Shown here: positions 9,099 through 18,138 of the stretch, in pieces
Layout of the letters: each line of letters begins with the position of its first letter
Numbering within the stretch: the stretch's first letter is position 1
NCBI GenBank assembly: GCA_046349215.1
Contig: JAXMCV010000002.1
Span: 186,001-250,000, forward strand
Direction: 5' to 3'
From: JAJXWB01 sp046349215
GTDB lineage: Bacteria; Pseudomonadota; Alphaproteobacteria; Rhizobiales; Beijerinckiaceae
DNA: 64,000 nucleotides
Notes under the pieces: generated by a model
Told to the model about the DNA's origin: nothing
The model's input: the letters and a program-made list of their open reading frames with translations, nothing else
Database searches by the model: none
Program-made: the position numbers and the translations under genes

Positions 9099-10733
9099 TC
9101 ACGGCGCGACCGACATGGTCGAGAAATCGACGAACCAGCTCTTCGGCTGCACGAGCCCCTTGATCTTCGGGTTGAGCGCGCGCGGACCGACGTCATGGGC
9201 GACATAGAGGAAGGCCGCGTCGTCCACGGATGCCGCGTGCAGTTCGGCAAGCGCCGCGTCGCGCGCGGCGGGCTCGAAGGTCTGGCGGGCCTTCTTCACG
9301 AGTTCGTCGAATTTCGGGTTGTTGTTGAAACCCCAGTTGTTGGAGACCGGCGGCGCCATCGACGATTGCAGGAAACGCACGAGGGCGAAGAACGGGTCCA
9401 TCGCCGCATAGGTGACGTTGATCGCGTTGGCGCCGTTGGCCGTCGCGTCCTTCGCGCCCCGACGCCAGTTGGTGAACAGCGTGTTCCACTCGATGACGTC
9501 GAGCTTCACATCGAAGAAACATTCGCCGAGCGCCTGCTGCAGGTATTCGTTCATCGGCAGCGGCAGCATCTGTCCCGAACCGGAAGCCGACGTCTGGATC
9601 TTCACCTCGAGCTTCTTGCCGGGACCGAAGCCGGCTTCCTGCATCAGCTTCTGCGCGGCGGCCTTGTCGTATTTGATCTGGAATTGCGGCGCGCCGCGCC
9701 ATGGATGGCCCGGCTCGAATGTGCCGCTCGCCGGAACCATCAGGCCGGCGAGAAGTCCATCCTTCATGCCTTCGCGGTCGATGCACAGATTGGCGGCCTT
9801 GCGCACGCGGATATCGTTCCATGGAGAGCCGTCGATACGCGAGAACTGCCATGGCCAGACGTGCGGCTGCTCATTCGCCTTGATGACGAAGCCCTTCGCC
9901 TTGAGTTCGGCCAGAGCGTCGGGCGCCGGCGCCTCGACCCAGTCGACCTGTCCCGACAGGAGCGCGGCGGTCCGCGCATTGGCTTCCGGCATCGGCAGGA
10001 GCACGAGCTTTTCGACCTTGGGCACGCGCGCCTTGTCCCAGTAATCCGTGTTGCGCGCGAGTTCGAGCCGCTCGCGCGGCGTGAATTGGGTCATCTTCCA
10101 CGGGCCGGTGCCGGAGGCCGAGGCGGCGAACGCCGTCCACGCCGCGGCGGCCTTCGCTTTGGCGTCCGCGCCCTGCGCCGCCTCGTAGAGCGACTTCCAT
10201 TTCGCCGGGCTCGCCATGAAGAGATTGGTGAGATTGATCGGCAGGAACGAATCCGGCTCCTTCGTCGTCAGCTCGACCGTCAGGTCGTCGATCTTGCGCG
10301 CGGAGACGAGCGTCGGCATGCGCGAGGCGGTCACGCCGACCTGGCTGGCGTCATAATGCTCGGCGTCCTTGTTCAGAACCTTCTCGACGTTCCATACGAC
10401 GGCGTCGGCGTTGAAGGCGCTGCCGTCGTGGAACTTGACGCCGGGGCGCAGCTTGAACGTCCATTTCGTCTTGTCGGCGGCGTCGACCGCCCATTCCGTC
10501 GCCAGGCCGGGGATGACGACGCTGGGCTTCGTCTCGGACGACAGGTCCCACATGGTGAGCGCGTCGTACATGGTGAGGCCCGTGAAGCGGTTGCCTTCGA
10601 AGCCCTGGTCGGGCTGGCCGAGCGTGCGCGGGATGTCGGCGGCGGTCATGCCGATGCGCACCGTCTGCGCCGACGCGACCGTGCTCAGGAGTGCGAGAGC
10701 CAACGATGTCGCGGCTGCCTTGTAGATGCGCAT
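9099..10733 (-). CDS. Extracellular solute-binding protein, family 5 (first of two)
   Basis: 544 residues from MRIYKAAA, a Sec signal peptide ending near VASA-QTV. Longer in-frame starts exist upstream but would put extra charged residues before the signal peptide. Family-5 features include KFTFKLRPGVKFHDGS-like text (LRPGVKFHDGSAFNADAVVWN) and NTDYWDKARVPK. It captures the substrate in the periplasm for the DppBCDF-type importer encoded just downstream. About half of its residues look shared with the divergent second binding protein at 10873. Confidence 0.9.
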   Translation of the reverse strand: MRIYKAAATSLALALLSTVASAQTVRIGMTAADIPRTLGQPDQGFEGNRFTGLTMYDALTMWDLSSETKPSVVIPGLATEWAVDAADKTKWTFKLRPGVKFHDGSAFNADAVVWNVEKVLNKDAEHYDASQVGVTASRMPTLVSARKIDDLTVELTTKEPDSFLPINLTNLFMASPAKWKSLYEAAQGADAKAKAAAAWTAFAASASGTGPWKMTQFTPRERLELARNTDYWDKARVPKVEKLVLLPMPEANARTAALLSGQVDWVEAPAPDALAELKAKGFVIKANEQPHVWPWQFSRIDGSPWNDIRVRKAANLCIDREGMKDGLLAGLMVPASGTFEPGHPWRGAPQFQIKYDKAAAQKLMQEAGFGPGKKLEVKIQTSASGSGQMLPLPMNEYLQQALGECFFDVKLDVIEWNTLFTNWRRGAKDATANGANAINVTYAAMDPFFALVRFLQSSMAPPVSNNWGFNNNPKFDELVKKARQTFEPAARDAALAELHAASVDDAAFLYVAHDVGPRALNPKIKGLVQPKSWFVDFSTMSVAP

Positions 10734-10872
10734 TTGCTGCAAGCTCCGGTGAATGACTGACCAATTGTCATGCAACCGATATGCCATGGGCGGCGACGCG
10801 CGCTCCCTCGGGCGTGGCTCGGTTCTTGCTCAAACTGACCATCGGTCTTGTCCTGAGCAGGAGCACTAACCC
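10734..10872. promoter_or_regulatory. Divergent promoter region between two binding-protein genes
   Basis: A 139-base gap between two divergently transcribed solute-binding-protein genes. It holds an imperfect palindrome TGACCAATTGTCA (10758-10770) and a short one GACC-ATC-GGTC (10837-10847). One may be an operator controlling both directions; no regulator gene lies beside it, so this is inference. Confidence 0.35.
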
Positions 10873-12468
10873 ATGAGATTTCGATCGGTTCGCGTCTTCT
10901 CGGCCATTTGTGCGCTAACAGCGGCGATCGGCGCCGCGCGCGCGGAAACCGTCGTGCGCTACGGCATCTCGATGGCTGACATTCCCTTGACCACGGGACA
11001 GCCCGATCGGGGCGCAGGCGCCTATCAATTCACCGGCTACACGATCTACGACCCGATGGTCGCGTGGGAAATGAACGTCTCCGATCGGCCCGGAAAGCTC
11101 GTTCCCGGCCTGGCGACGGCCTGGGAAGTCGATCCTGCGGACAAGACGAAGTGGAAATTCACCCTGCGCAAGGGCGTCAAGTTCCACGACGGCTCGGACT
11201 TCAATGCCGACGCGGTGATCTGGAATCTGGACAAGGTGCTCAACGACAAGGCGCCGCAGTTCGACAAGAGGCAATCGGCGCAGGTGAAGACGCGCCTTCC
11301 TTCCGTTGCGAGCTACCGGAAGATCGACGACGACACGATCGAGATCACGACCAAGACCGTCGATTCGTTCTTCCCCTATCAGATGCTGTGGTTCCTCGTG
11401 TCGAGCCCCGCGCAATACGAGAAGCTCGGCCGCGACTGGGACAAGTTCGCCGCTTCGCCTTCCGGCACCGGCCCGTTCAAGCTGACCAAGCTCGTGCCGC
11501 GCGAGCAGGCGGAACTGACGAAGAACCCGGACTACTGGAACAAGGACCGGCTGCCCAAGGCCGACAAGCTCGTGCTCGTACCGATGCCGGAGGCGCTGAC
11601 CCGAACCAATGCGCTGCTGGCGGGCCAGGTCGACCTGATCGAGACGCCGGCGCCCGACGCCGTGCCGCAACTCAAGGCGGCGGGCATGAAACTCGTCGAC
11701 AACGTCACGCCGCACGTCTGGAACTATCACCTCAGCGTGCTGCCGGATTCGCCCTGGACCGACATACGGCTGCGCAAGGCGCTCAATCTCGCCATCGACC
11801 GCGACGCCGTCGTCGGCCTTATGAACGGGCTCGCGAAACCGGCGAAGGGACAGGTCGATCCGTCGAGCCCGTGGTTCGGCAAGCCGACCTTCGACATCAA
11901 ATACGATCCCGAGGCGGCAAAGAAGCTGGTGCAGGAGGCCGGCTATTCGAAAGACAAGCCGCTCAAGGCCACATTCATCATCGCGCAGGGCGGCACAGGC
12001 CAGATGCTGTCGCTGCCGATGAACGAATTCCTGCAGCAGAGCTTCAAGGAGATCGGCGTCGACATCGACTTCAAGGTCGTCGAACTCGAGACCCTCTACA
12101 CGCACTGGCGCAAGGGCGCGAAGGACGACATGAACAAGGGGATCACGTCGAACAATATCGCCTATGTCACGTCCGACCCGCTCTACGCGATCATCCGCTT
12201 CTTCCATTCGGGCCAGGTGGCGCCGGTCGGCGTCAACTGGGGCTTCTATGCAAATCCCAAGGTCGACGCGATCATCGACGAGGCGAAGCAGACTTTCGAT
12301 CCGAAGAAGCAGGACGAGCTGATGGCGCAGGCGCACAGCCTGATCGTCGACGACGCCGTGCTCGTCTGGGTCGTGCACGACACAAATCCCCACGCGCTGT
12401 CGCCCAAGGTGAAGCAGTTCACGCAGGCGCAGCACTGGTTCCAGGATCTGACGACGATCGGCAACTGA
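10873..12468 (+). CDS. Extracellular solute-binding protein, family 5 (second of two)
   Basis: 531 residues with a signal peptide cleaved near GAARA-ETV. It shares the family-5 pattern with the divergent gene at 9099-10733 (LRKGVKFHDGSDFNADAVIWN, NPDYWNKDRLPKADKLVL), indicating an old duplication. No permease or ATPase follows it, so it probably delivers a different or overlapping substrate to the DppBCDF-type importer on the other strand. The SD AGGAG lies 8 bases before the ATG. It converges with the GGT gene 19 bases downstream. Confidence 0.9.
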   Translation: MRFRSVRVFSAICALTAAIGAARAETVVRYGISMADIPLTTGQPDRGAGAYQFTGYTIYDPMVAWEMNVSDRPGKLVPGLATAWEVDPADKTKWKFTLRKGVKFHDGSDFNADAVIWNLDKVLNDKAPQFDKRQSAQVKTRLPSVASYRKIDDDTIEITTKTVDSFFPYQMLWFLVSSPAQYEKLGRDWDKFAASPSGTGPFKLTKLVPREQAELTKNPDYWNKDRLPKADKLVLVPMPEALTRTNALLAGQVDLIETPAPDAVPQLKAAGMKLVDNVTPHVWNYHLSVLPDSPWTDIRLRKALNLAIDRDAVVGLMNGLAKPAKGQVDPSSPWFGKPTFDIKYDPEAAKKLVQEAGYSKDKPLKATFIIAQGGTGQMLSLPMNEFLQQSFKEIGVDIDFKVVELETLYTHWRKGAKDDMNKGITSNNIAYVTSDPLYAIIRFFHSGQVAPVGVNWGFYANPKVDAIIDEAKQTFDPKKQDELMAQAHSLIVDDAVLVWVVHDTNPHALSPKVKQFTQAQHWFQDLTTIGN

Positions 12469-12487
12469 AGATAGAGCGGCGCTCCGG

Positions 12488-14083
12488 TCAGAAGCCGAGC
12501 GCCGCGCCGTCCGACCGCGGATCGGTTGCGCCCTCGAACATTCCGTCGCGGCTGCGAACGACTGCGCCGGCGTGTCCCATCGTGCTGGAGAATGGCTCCA
12601 GGACCTCGACATTGTGCCCGGCGGCGCGCAACGCATCGCAGAGCGCGGGGTCGAACCGGCTCTCCAGCTTCAGCGAAACGGAATCCTCGCCCCACGTCTT
12701 GCCGAGCAGCCAGCGCGGCGCGGTGATCGCTTCCTGCAAACCCTGGCCGAACATGGCGTAACGCGAGAACAGGGCGGATTGTGTCTGCGGCTGCCCCTCG
12801 CCGCCCATCGTGCCGTAGACCATGCGCCGTCCGTCGTCGAAAAGGGCCATGGCCGGATTGAGAGTATGGAAGGGCTTGCGGCCGGGGGCGAGCCGCCGCA
12901 CCGGGTTCGCCGCATCGCCGATGACGAGGCTCGCGCCACGGTTCTGCCAGACGATGCCGGTGTCCTCGAGCACGCAGCCCGAGCCATATTCGAAATAGAT
13001 GCTCTGGATGTAGCTGGCGGCGATCCCGTTCGCGTCGATGGCGCCGAGCCAGACCGTGTCGCCGGCGGAAGCCGGCTGCGGCCATGGCAGCGCGCGCGCG
13101 GGATCGATCCGCGCCGCGAGCTTGTCCAGCACATCCTTCGTCAGGAATTCCGCCGGATCGCGCGTCATCGAACCCGGATCGCCGACATGGGCGTCGCGCA
13201 CAAGGAATGCCTGCTTGGTTGCTTCCACAAGGCCGTGGACGTGCGCGAAACTCTCGGCCTCCTTCACGCCGAGCCTGTCGAACAATGCCAGGATCATCAG
13301 CGAGGCGAGGCCTTGCGTCGGCGGTGGAAAGTTGAAGAGCCTCGCGCCCCGCACCGAAACGGAGAGCGGCGTGCGACGCTGCGCACGATGGCGCGCCAGA
13401 TCCTGCGCCCCCACCGGCGAACCGATGCGCGCGAGATCGGCAGCGATCTCCTTCGCCAAAGCGCCTTCGTAGAAATCGCCGGCGCCCTTCTCGCCGATGC
13501 GCCGCAATGTGCGCGCCAGCGCCGGCAGGCGCATGACGCCGCCTTCGGGCGGCGCGGCGCCGGCCATCAGATAGACAGGCGCGAAGCCCGGCTGGTCGGT
13601 AAGCTGCGACAGCTTTTCCGCGGTCGTGACCGTCTGGCTGGCCGTGACGGGAAAACCGTTTTCGCCGTGAAAGACCGCATCTTCCACGAGGCGCGACATC
13701 GGCAGGCATCCGCCGAGTTCTGCGGACAGCCGCAGCGCCTCGCCCCAGCCGGATACGGCGCCGGCGACCGTGTTGGCGGCGAGCGGTCCGCGCCATGGCA
13801 CGGCGCTCAGGCCTTTCGAGCGATAGAGTTCTTCGGTCGTCGCGGCGGCGGCTGCGCCGCAGGCGTCGATGGCGACCGGCGGCTTGCCATTGTCGGATAC
13901 GAGCCAGAAACCATCGCCGCCGATGGCGGTCATGTGCGGATAGACGACCGCCAGGCACGCGCCCATCGCGATCGTCGCCTCGACAGCCGTCCCGCCCTCG
14001 CGCAGCACGCGAAGCCCGGCCTCGCTCGCCAGATGATGCGGCGACGTGACCATTCCGCGCAGGGAGCGTGCGGTGTTCAGCAT
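12488..14083 (-). CDS. Gamma-glutamyltransferase family protein
   Basis: 531 residues of the Ntn-hydrolase GGT family, which cleaves gamma-glutamyl bonds such as in glutathione. The autoprocessing/nucleophile threonine lies in GDTVWLGAIDANG, somewhat diverged from the usual TTH(F/Y) sequence, and the oxyanion region appears as YGTMGGEGQPQ. The N terminus (LNTARSLRGMVTSPHHLASEAGLRVLREGG) has no obvious signal peptide, so it may be cytoplasmic. The divergence at the nucleophile means a GGT-like amidase or cephalosporin-acylase-type specificity cannot be excluded. It is the last gene of the ten-gene minus-strand operon, 24 bases after the DUF2798 gene. Confidence 0.85.
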   Translation of the reverse strand: MLNTARSLRGMVTSPHHLASEAGLRVLREGGTAVEATIAMGACLAVVYPHMTAIGGDGFWLVSDNGKPPVAIDACGAAAAATTEELYRSKGLSAVPWRGPLAANTVAGAVSGWGEALRLSAELGGCLPMSRLVEDAVFHGENGFPVTASQTVTTAEKLSQLTDQPGFAPVYLMAGAAPPEGGVMRLPALARTLRRIGEKGAGDFYEGALAKEIAADLARIGSPVGAQDLARHRAQRRTPLSVSVRGARLFNFPPPTQGLASLMILALFDRLGVKEAESFAHVHGLVEATKQAFLVRDAHVGDPGSMTRDPAEFLTKDVLDKLAARIDPARALPWPQPASAGDTVWLGAIDANGIAASYIQSIYFEYGSGCVLEDTGIVWQNRGASLVIGDAANPVRRLAPGRKPFHTLNPAMALFDDGRRMVYGTMGGEGQPQTQSALFSRYAMFGQGLQEAITAPRWLLGKTWGEDSVSLKLESRFDPALCDALRAAGHNVEVLEPFSSTMGHAGAVVRSRDGMFEGATDPRSDGAALGF

Positions 14084-14107
14084 GTTGGCCCTTGCTTGAT
14101 GAGGCGG

Positions 14108-14413
14108 CTATTGGCGAGTCTGTTCGATGGTCATCGCAAGCGCAAGCCGCCGTATCATGGGCGCGGCAACGATCACGACGGGACCGAGCAGCAGCCACGA
14201 CAACAGCCAGCTTTTCAGCCAGCTCGCCAGCAGCGCATCGGGCGACGTCGACGACGCTGTGGCGACGAAGGCTGCGATGGCCGATGTCAGCCCCGATTGC
14301 AGCACGGCGAACACAAAATGGCTGTAACGCCTGGGTATGCCGATCACGACGCCGCCTCTCGCCACCGCGAATGCAACCTCCGAAAGCGGGGCCGCCCGCC
14401 GGATACGCTCCAT
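14108..14413 (-). CDS. DUF2798 small membrane protein
   Basis: 101 residues with two predicted membrane helices (about 30-48 and 65-86). The pattern YSHFVFAVLQSGLTSAIAAF ... WLKSWLLSWLLLGPVVIVAAPMIRRL fits the DUF2798 family of two-helix inner-membrane proteins of unknown function. The 17-base gap to the cyanase gene and 24-base gap to GGT make it part of the same operon, which supports it being real. Confidence 0.75.
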   Translation of the reverse strand: MERIRRAAPLSEVAFAVARGGVVIGIPRRYSHFVFAVLQSGLTSAIAAFVATASSTSPDALLASWLKSWLLSWLLLGPVVIVAAPMIRRLALAMTIEQTRQ

Positions 14414-14430
14414 CGAGGCAGCCGGCAGGC

Positions 14431-14919
14431 TCAGTCTTCCTTGAAGCCGTATTCCGGCGTGCCCTGGGTCGCGCCGTAATATTTGTAGGGCAGGAACTTG
14501 CCGGACATGGTGATCTTGACGCGATCGCCCTTCGGGTTGGGCAGACGCTCCATCTGCATGTCGAAGTCGATGGCCGACATGATTCCGTCGCCGTATTCCT
14601 CCTCGATCAACGCCTTCCAGGCCGGGCCGTTGACCATGACGAGTTCGTAGAAACGGTAGATCAGCGGATCGGTCGGCGGCATGGGCGTGCCGGTTCCGCG
14701 ATAGGGAACCTCGTTCAGCATCCGCTCTTCAATCGCGCTGAGACCGAACAGTTCCGCGGCCTTCCTGGCGAGCGGCTTCACCAGCTTCATCTGGCCGAGC
14801 AGCGCGCCGACGACGAGCACGTCCGACATGCCGCCGATCTCGCCGCAGATATGTTTCCAGGTCCATCCCTTCTCTCGCTTGATGTCGAGAATCTTCTCGG
14901 TGAGCTGTTCGCGTTTCAT
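14431..14919 (-). CDS. cynS: Cyanate hydratase (cyanase)
   Basis: 162 residues. Cyanase combines cyanate with bicarbonate to give carbamate/CO2 and ammonia. The N-terminal helical domain (KREQLTEKILDIKREKGWTW) and the C-terminal catalytic core are complete. The catalytic triad region is visible in YRFYELVMVNGPAWKALIEEEYGDGIMSAIDF (Arg-Glu) and a downstream Ser in KITMSGKFLPYK. ATG at 14919 behind AGGAGAAG. It follows the cyanate/nitrate-type ABC importer genes, so imported cyanate is the likely substrate; it yields ammonium beside a nitrogenase island. Confidence 0.97.
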   Translation of the reverse strand: MKREQLTEKILDIKREKGWTWKHICGEIGGMSDVLVVGALLGQMKLVKPLARKAAELFGLSAIEERMLNEVPYRGTGTPMPPTDPLIYRFYELVMVNGPAWKALIEEEYGDGIMSAIDFDMQMERLPNPKGDRVKITMSGKFLPYKYYGATQGTPEYGFKED

Positions 14920-14938
14920 CTTCTTCTCCTTGTCGAAG

Positions 14939-15826
14939 TCAGGCGGCGCGGCGCGAGCCGCCGTCGGTGGGCGCATCGTCGATCAGTGGGTCGACAATTG
15001 GCGGATGTCGGCGATCGTATCCGGCGGGAAGCTTGTCGCGGAAGGTGCGCGATCGCTCCACGAGAAAGTCTATGAGGTGATTGCGCACAGGATAGAAGGC
15101 CGGATGCTTGTGCAGGTCGAGCCGCTTGCGGTCGCGCGGCAGGGGATTGCGCACGATTTCGGCGATCATCGCCTGCGGTCCGTTGGTCATCAGCACGATC
15201 TTGTCGGCGAGGAAGATCGCCTCGTCCACGTCGTGCGTGATCATGAAGGCGGTCTGCCCGCTCTCGACGCAGATGCGGCGGACCTCGTCCTGAAGCGTCC
15301 CGCGCGTCAGCGCGTCGAGCGCCGAGAAAGGCTCGTCCATCAGCAGGATCTTCGGTTCGATCGACAGCGCGCGGGCGATGCCGACGCGCTGCTTCATGCC
15401 GCCGGACAATTCCGCCGGCCGCTTGGCCTCGGCGCCGGCCAGACCGACGAGCGCGATGAACTTGCGCGCATGATCGGCGACCTGGGCGCGGGTCCACTTC
15501 GGCCAGCGCGAAGAGACCGCATAGGCGACATTGCCGAGCACGGTGCGCCACGGCAGCAGCGCGTGGCTCTGGAATACGACGGCGCGGTCGAGCGAAGGGC
15601 CGTCGATCGCCTTGCCGTCGACGATCACCACGCCGTCGTCCGGCGCGTCGAGACCGCCGAGAATGTTCAGGACTGTCGTTTTGCCACAACCGGAATGGCC
15701 GACGATGCAGACGAATTCGCCGCGCTCGACCGACAGCCAGAGATCTTCGAACACCGCCGTCGCGCCGCCGTTCGCGGCGGGATAGCGGCGTGCGATACCC
15801 TCGAAGGAAATGAAACGGTCCTGCAT
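14939..15826 (-). CDS. cynD: ABC transporter ATP-binding protein, nitrate/cyanate type
   Basis: 295 residues. Walker A GHSGCGKT, signature LSGGMKQR, Walker B ILLMDEPFSALD and the switch His in MITHDVDEA place it in the NrtD/CmpD/TauB/SsuB group. It sits between the permease (5-base gap) and cyanase (19-base gap), so cyanate import is the best guess and the symbol follows from that context. Nitrate or bicarbonate cannot be excluded by sequence alone. Confidence 0.88.
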   Translation of the reverse strand: MQDRFISFEGIARRYPAANGGATAVFEDLWLSVERGEFVCIVGHSGCGKTTVLNILGGLDAPDDGVVIVDGKAIDGPSLDRAVVFQSHALLPWRTVLGNVAYAVSSRWPKWTRAQVADHARKFIALVGLAGAEAKRPAELSGGMKQRVGIARALSIEPKILLMDEPFSALDALTRGTLQDEVRRICVESGQTAFMITHDVDEAIFLADKIVLMTNGPQAMIAEIVRNPLPRDRKRLDLHKHPAFYPVRNHLIDFLVERSRTFRDKLPAGYDRRHPPIVDPLIDDAPTDGGSRRAA

Positions 15827-15831
15827 CTGTA

Positions 15832-16665
15832 TCACTCGGGGAAGGTCGCGGCGCGGCCGGCGCGCGCGAGCAGTTGGTCGAGCGCCATGCCGACGAGGCC
15901 GATCATGAGGATCGCGACGATCACGTTCGAGATGGAAAGGTTGTTCCACTCGTTCCAGACGAAATAGCCGATGCCGGTTCCGCCGACCAGCATTTCCGCG
16001 GCGACGATCACCAGCCAGGCGATGCCGATCGAGATGCGCATTCCTGTGACGATGGTCGGCGCGGCAGCGGGCAGGATGACGGTCAGCGCGCGGCGCACCG
16101 GCCCGACTTCCAGCGTGCGCGCGACGTTGATCCATTCCTTGCGGACGCTCGCAACGCCAAAGGCCGTGTTGATCAGCATCGGCCAGACGGAGCAGATGAA
16201 GATGACGAAGATCGCCGACTTGCCGGAATCCTTGATCGTGTAGAGGGCGAGCGGCATCCAGGCGAGAGGCGAAACGGGCTTCAGGATCTGGATGAACGGG
16301 TCGAGCGCACGCGACAGCAAGGGCGACATGCCAATCAGGAAGCCGAGCGGTATGGCGACCAGCACGGCGATCAGATAGCCGGCGCCGACGCGGCCCAGCG
16401 AATAGAGCACCTGCAGCCCGATGCCCTTGTCGTTGGGCCCCTTGTCGTAGAAAGGATGCCGAAGCGCCTCGAACAGCTTGGCGCCGATGTCCAGCGGCCC
16501 GGGCATGGCCGACTTGCCCTGCGTTGCGGTCGCGCCCATCAGCTTGGCGTATTCCGGATCCATCGCCTGCGTCGGCCCCGCGCCCTGCGTCGCGATCTGC
16601 CAGATCGCGAGCAGGCACACCAGGATGAAGATGGACAGAACCGAGCTGCGCAGGGCGTCGTTCAT
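15832..16665 (-). CDS. cynB: ABC transporter permease, nitrate/cyanate type
   Basis: 277 residues with six or so membrane helices. The BPD domain has the EAA loop AFGVASVRKEWINVARTLEVGPVRRALTVILPAAAPTIVTGM, as in NrtB/CmpB/SsuC permeases. Encoded 6 bases after the binding-protein gene and 5 before the ATPase gene. Confidence 0.9.
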   Translation of the reverse strand: MNDALRSSVLSIFILVCLLAIWQIATQGAGPTQAMDPEYAKLMGATATQGKSAMPGPLDIGAKLFEALRHPFYDKGPNDKGIGLQVLYSLGRVGAGYLIAVLVAIPLGFLIGMSPLLSRALDPFIQILKPVSPLAWMPLALYTIKDSGKSAIFVIFICSVWPMLINTAFGVASVRKEWINVARTLEVGPVRRALTVILPAAAPTIVTGMRISIGIAWLVIVAAEMLVGGTGIGYFVWNEWNNLSISNVIVAILMIGLVGMALDQLLARAGRAATFPE

Positions 16666-16671
16666 CGCGCC

Positions 16672-18033
16672 TCAGCTCCTCTTGATCGCGAAGCTGGCGA
16701 CATAGGCGTCGGGCTTCGACGGATCGAAAACCTTGCCCATGACGGAGATGGTCTTTGTTCCGGTGGGCGGCGTCAGACCGGCTTCCTTCATCGCCTTGGC
16801 TGCGTCGCTCGCAAGGAAGACCTCCTTGGCGATCTTCTGATAATCGACGTCGCCCTTGACCTGGCCCCAGCGCTTCATCTGCGTCAGCATCCACACGGCG
16901 AAGCTTTCCCACGGGAACGGGTCGAACGTGACGCGGTCGGGATCCTTCTTCACGCCGCCGAGGCCGTCGGCATACGTGCCGGTCAGCACCTGATCGAGTA
17001 CGGTCACCGGCGCGTTGAGATAATTGGCGGGCGCGATCGCCTCGGCGATCTGCTTGCGGTTCTCGGGCTTCGACGCGTAGGCGGTGGCTTCCACGATCGC
17101 GCGCAGGAGCGCGCCGTAGGAATTGGGCGCCTGCGTGATGAATTCCTTGCTGGCGGCGAAGGCGCAGCAGGGGTGGCCGTTCCAGATTTCCTTGGAGAGG
17201 ATGTGGATGAAGCCGACGCCGTCATAGACGGCGCGCTGCACGATATTGTCGGGCGCAAGGAAGCCGTCGATATTGTCGGCGCGCAGGTTGGCGACCATTT
17301 CCGGCGGCGGCACGGAGCGGATCTGGATGTCCTGGTCGGGATCGATGCCGGCTTCCGCGAGATAGTAGCGCAGCAGGTAATTGTGCATCGAATAGTCGAA
17401 GGGCACAGCGAGCTTGAAGCCCTTCCAGTCCTTCGGATCGCGCTTTTCCTTGTGCTTCATCGCCAGGCATATGGCCTGTCCGTTGACGTTCTCGATGGCG
17501 GGCGTCGCAAACGGGATCGGCGTCGAGCCGAGGCCCATCGAGATGGCGAGCGGCATCGGCGAGAGCATGTGGGCGGCGTCATATTCCTTGTTGATGGTCT
17601 TGTCGCGGATGACCGCCCAACCGGCCGTCTTCACGACCTCGACCTCCAGGCCCTGCTTGGCGTAGAAGCCCATGGGCGAGGCCATGATGATCGGCGTGGC
17701 GCAGGTGATCGGGATGAAGCCGACCTTCAGCGCCTTCTTCTCCAGCGGCGCGTCCTGCGCGAAGGCTTCGGTGGCGGCGCCGATCGGGAAGACGGAAGCG
17801 AGAACGGCCGACGCGGTCGAGGAGCCGACCGCCGTCAGAAAGGCGCGACGCGAGGCGTCCGACGGAAAGATCGCGCGCATGACCGCGGATTCGACGACGC
17901 GACGATAGATGTCGTCGCCCTGCGGCGCGACTTCTTCGGCGCGACGATGTTCCGCTTCGCTCGCATGGGCGCCGCATGAACAGCCGCCGCGCAGGCGACG
18001 CAGCGAATCGAATGGATTGAAGAAGGTCGACAT
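16672..18033 (-). CDS. cynA: Nitrate/cyanate-type ABC transporter substrate-binding protein with Cys-rich N terminus
   Basis: 453 residues. A CmpA/NrtA-like periplasmic binding domain (KVGFIPITCATPIIMASPMGFYAKQGL, VPPPEMVANLRADNIDGF) lies behind a Tat-like signal, SRRAFLTAVG. The Tat motif is ~60 residues from the chosen ATG (18033). The first part carries a GCSCGAH motif. I chose this ATG because TGAGCGAGGAGAAAG precedes it and because the NPFDSLRRLRGGCSCG opening matches what I recall of rhizobial homologues. Function with cyanase downstream suggests cyanate capture. The Cys-rich leader is discussed in the findings. Confidence 0.88.
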   Translation of the reverse strand: MSTFFNPFDSLRRLRGGCSCGAHASEAEHRRAEEVAPQGDDIYRRVVESAVMRAIFPSDASRRAFLTAVGSSTASAVLASVFPIGAATEAFAQDAPLEKKALKVGFIPITCATPIIMASPMGFYAKQGLEVEVVKTAGWAVIRDKTINKEYDAAHMLSPMPLAISMGLGSTPIPFATPAIENVNGQAICLAMKHKEKRDPKDWKGFKLAVPFDYSMHNYLLRYYLAEAGIDPDQDIQIRSVPPPEMVANLRADNIDGFLAPDNIVQRAVYDGVGFIHILSKEIWNGHPCCAFAASKEFITQAPNSYGALLRAIVEATAYASKPENRKQIAEAIAPANYLNAPVTVLDQVLTGTYADGLGGVKKDPDRVTFDPFPWESFAVWMLTQMKRWGQVKGDVDYQKIAKEVFLASDAAKAMKEAGLTPPTGTKTISVMGKVFDPSKPDAYVASFAIKRS

Positions 18034-18138
18034 GCTTTCTCCTCGCTCAGTCTCGGGGCGTGACCTTGGTGATGGCGTTGCAACCACGGCGCCAGATTTC
18101 CGGGCGGCTCAATTGACGAAAACGTCCGAAATTCAGGC

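Noticed and set aside
15874..17979. 701-residue open frame on the plus strand opposite the cyanate ABC genes
   Set aside because: Codon-shadow composition with no recognisable domain; the minus-strand genes explain the region.
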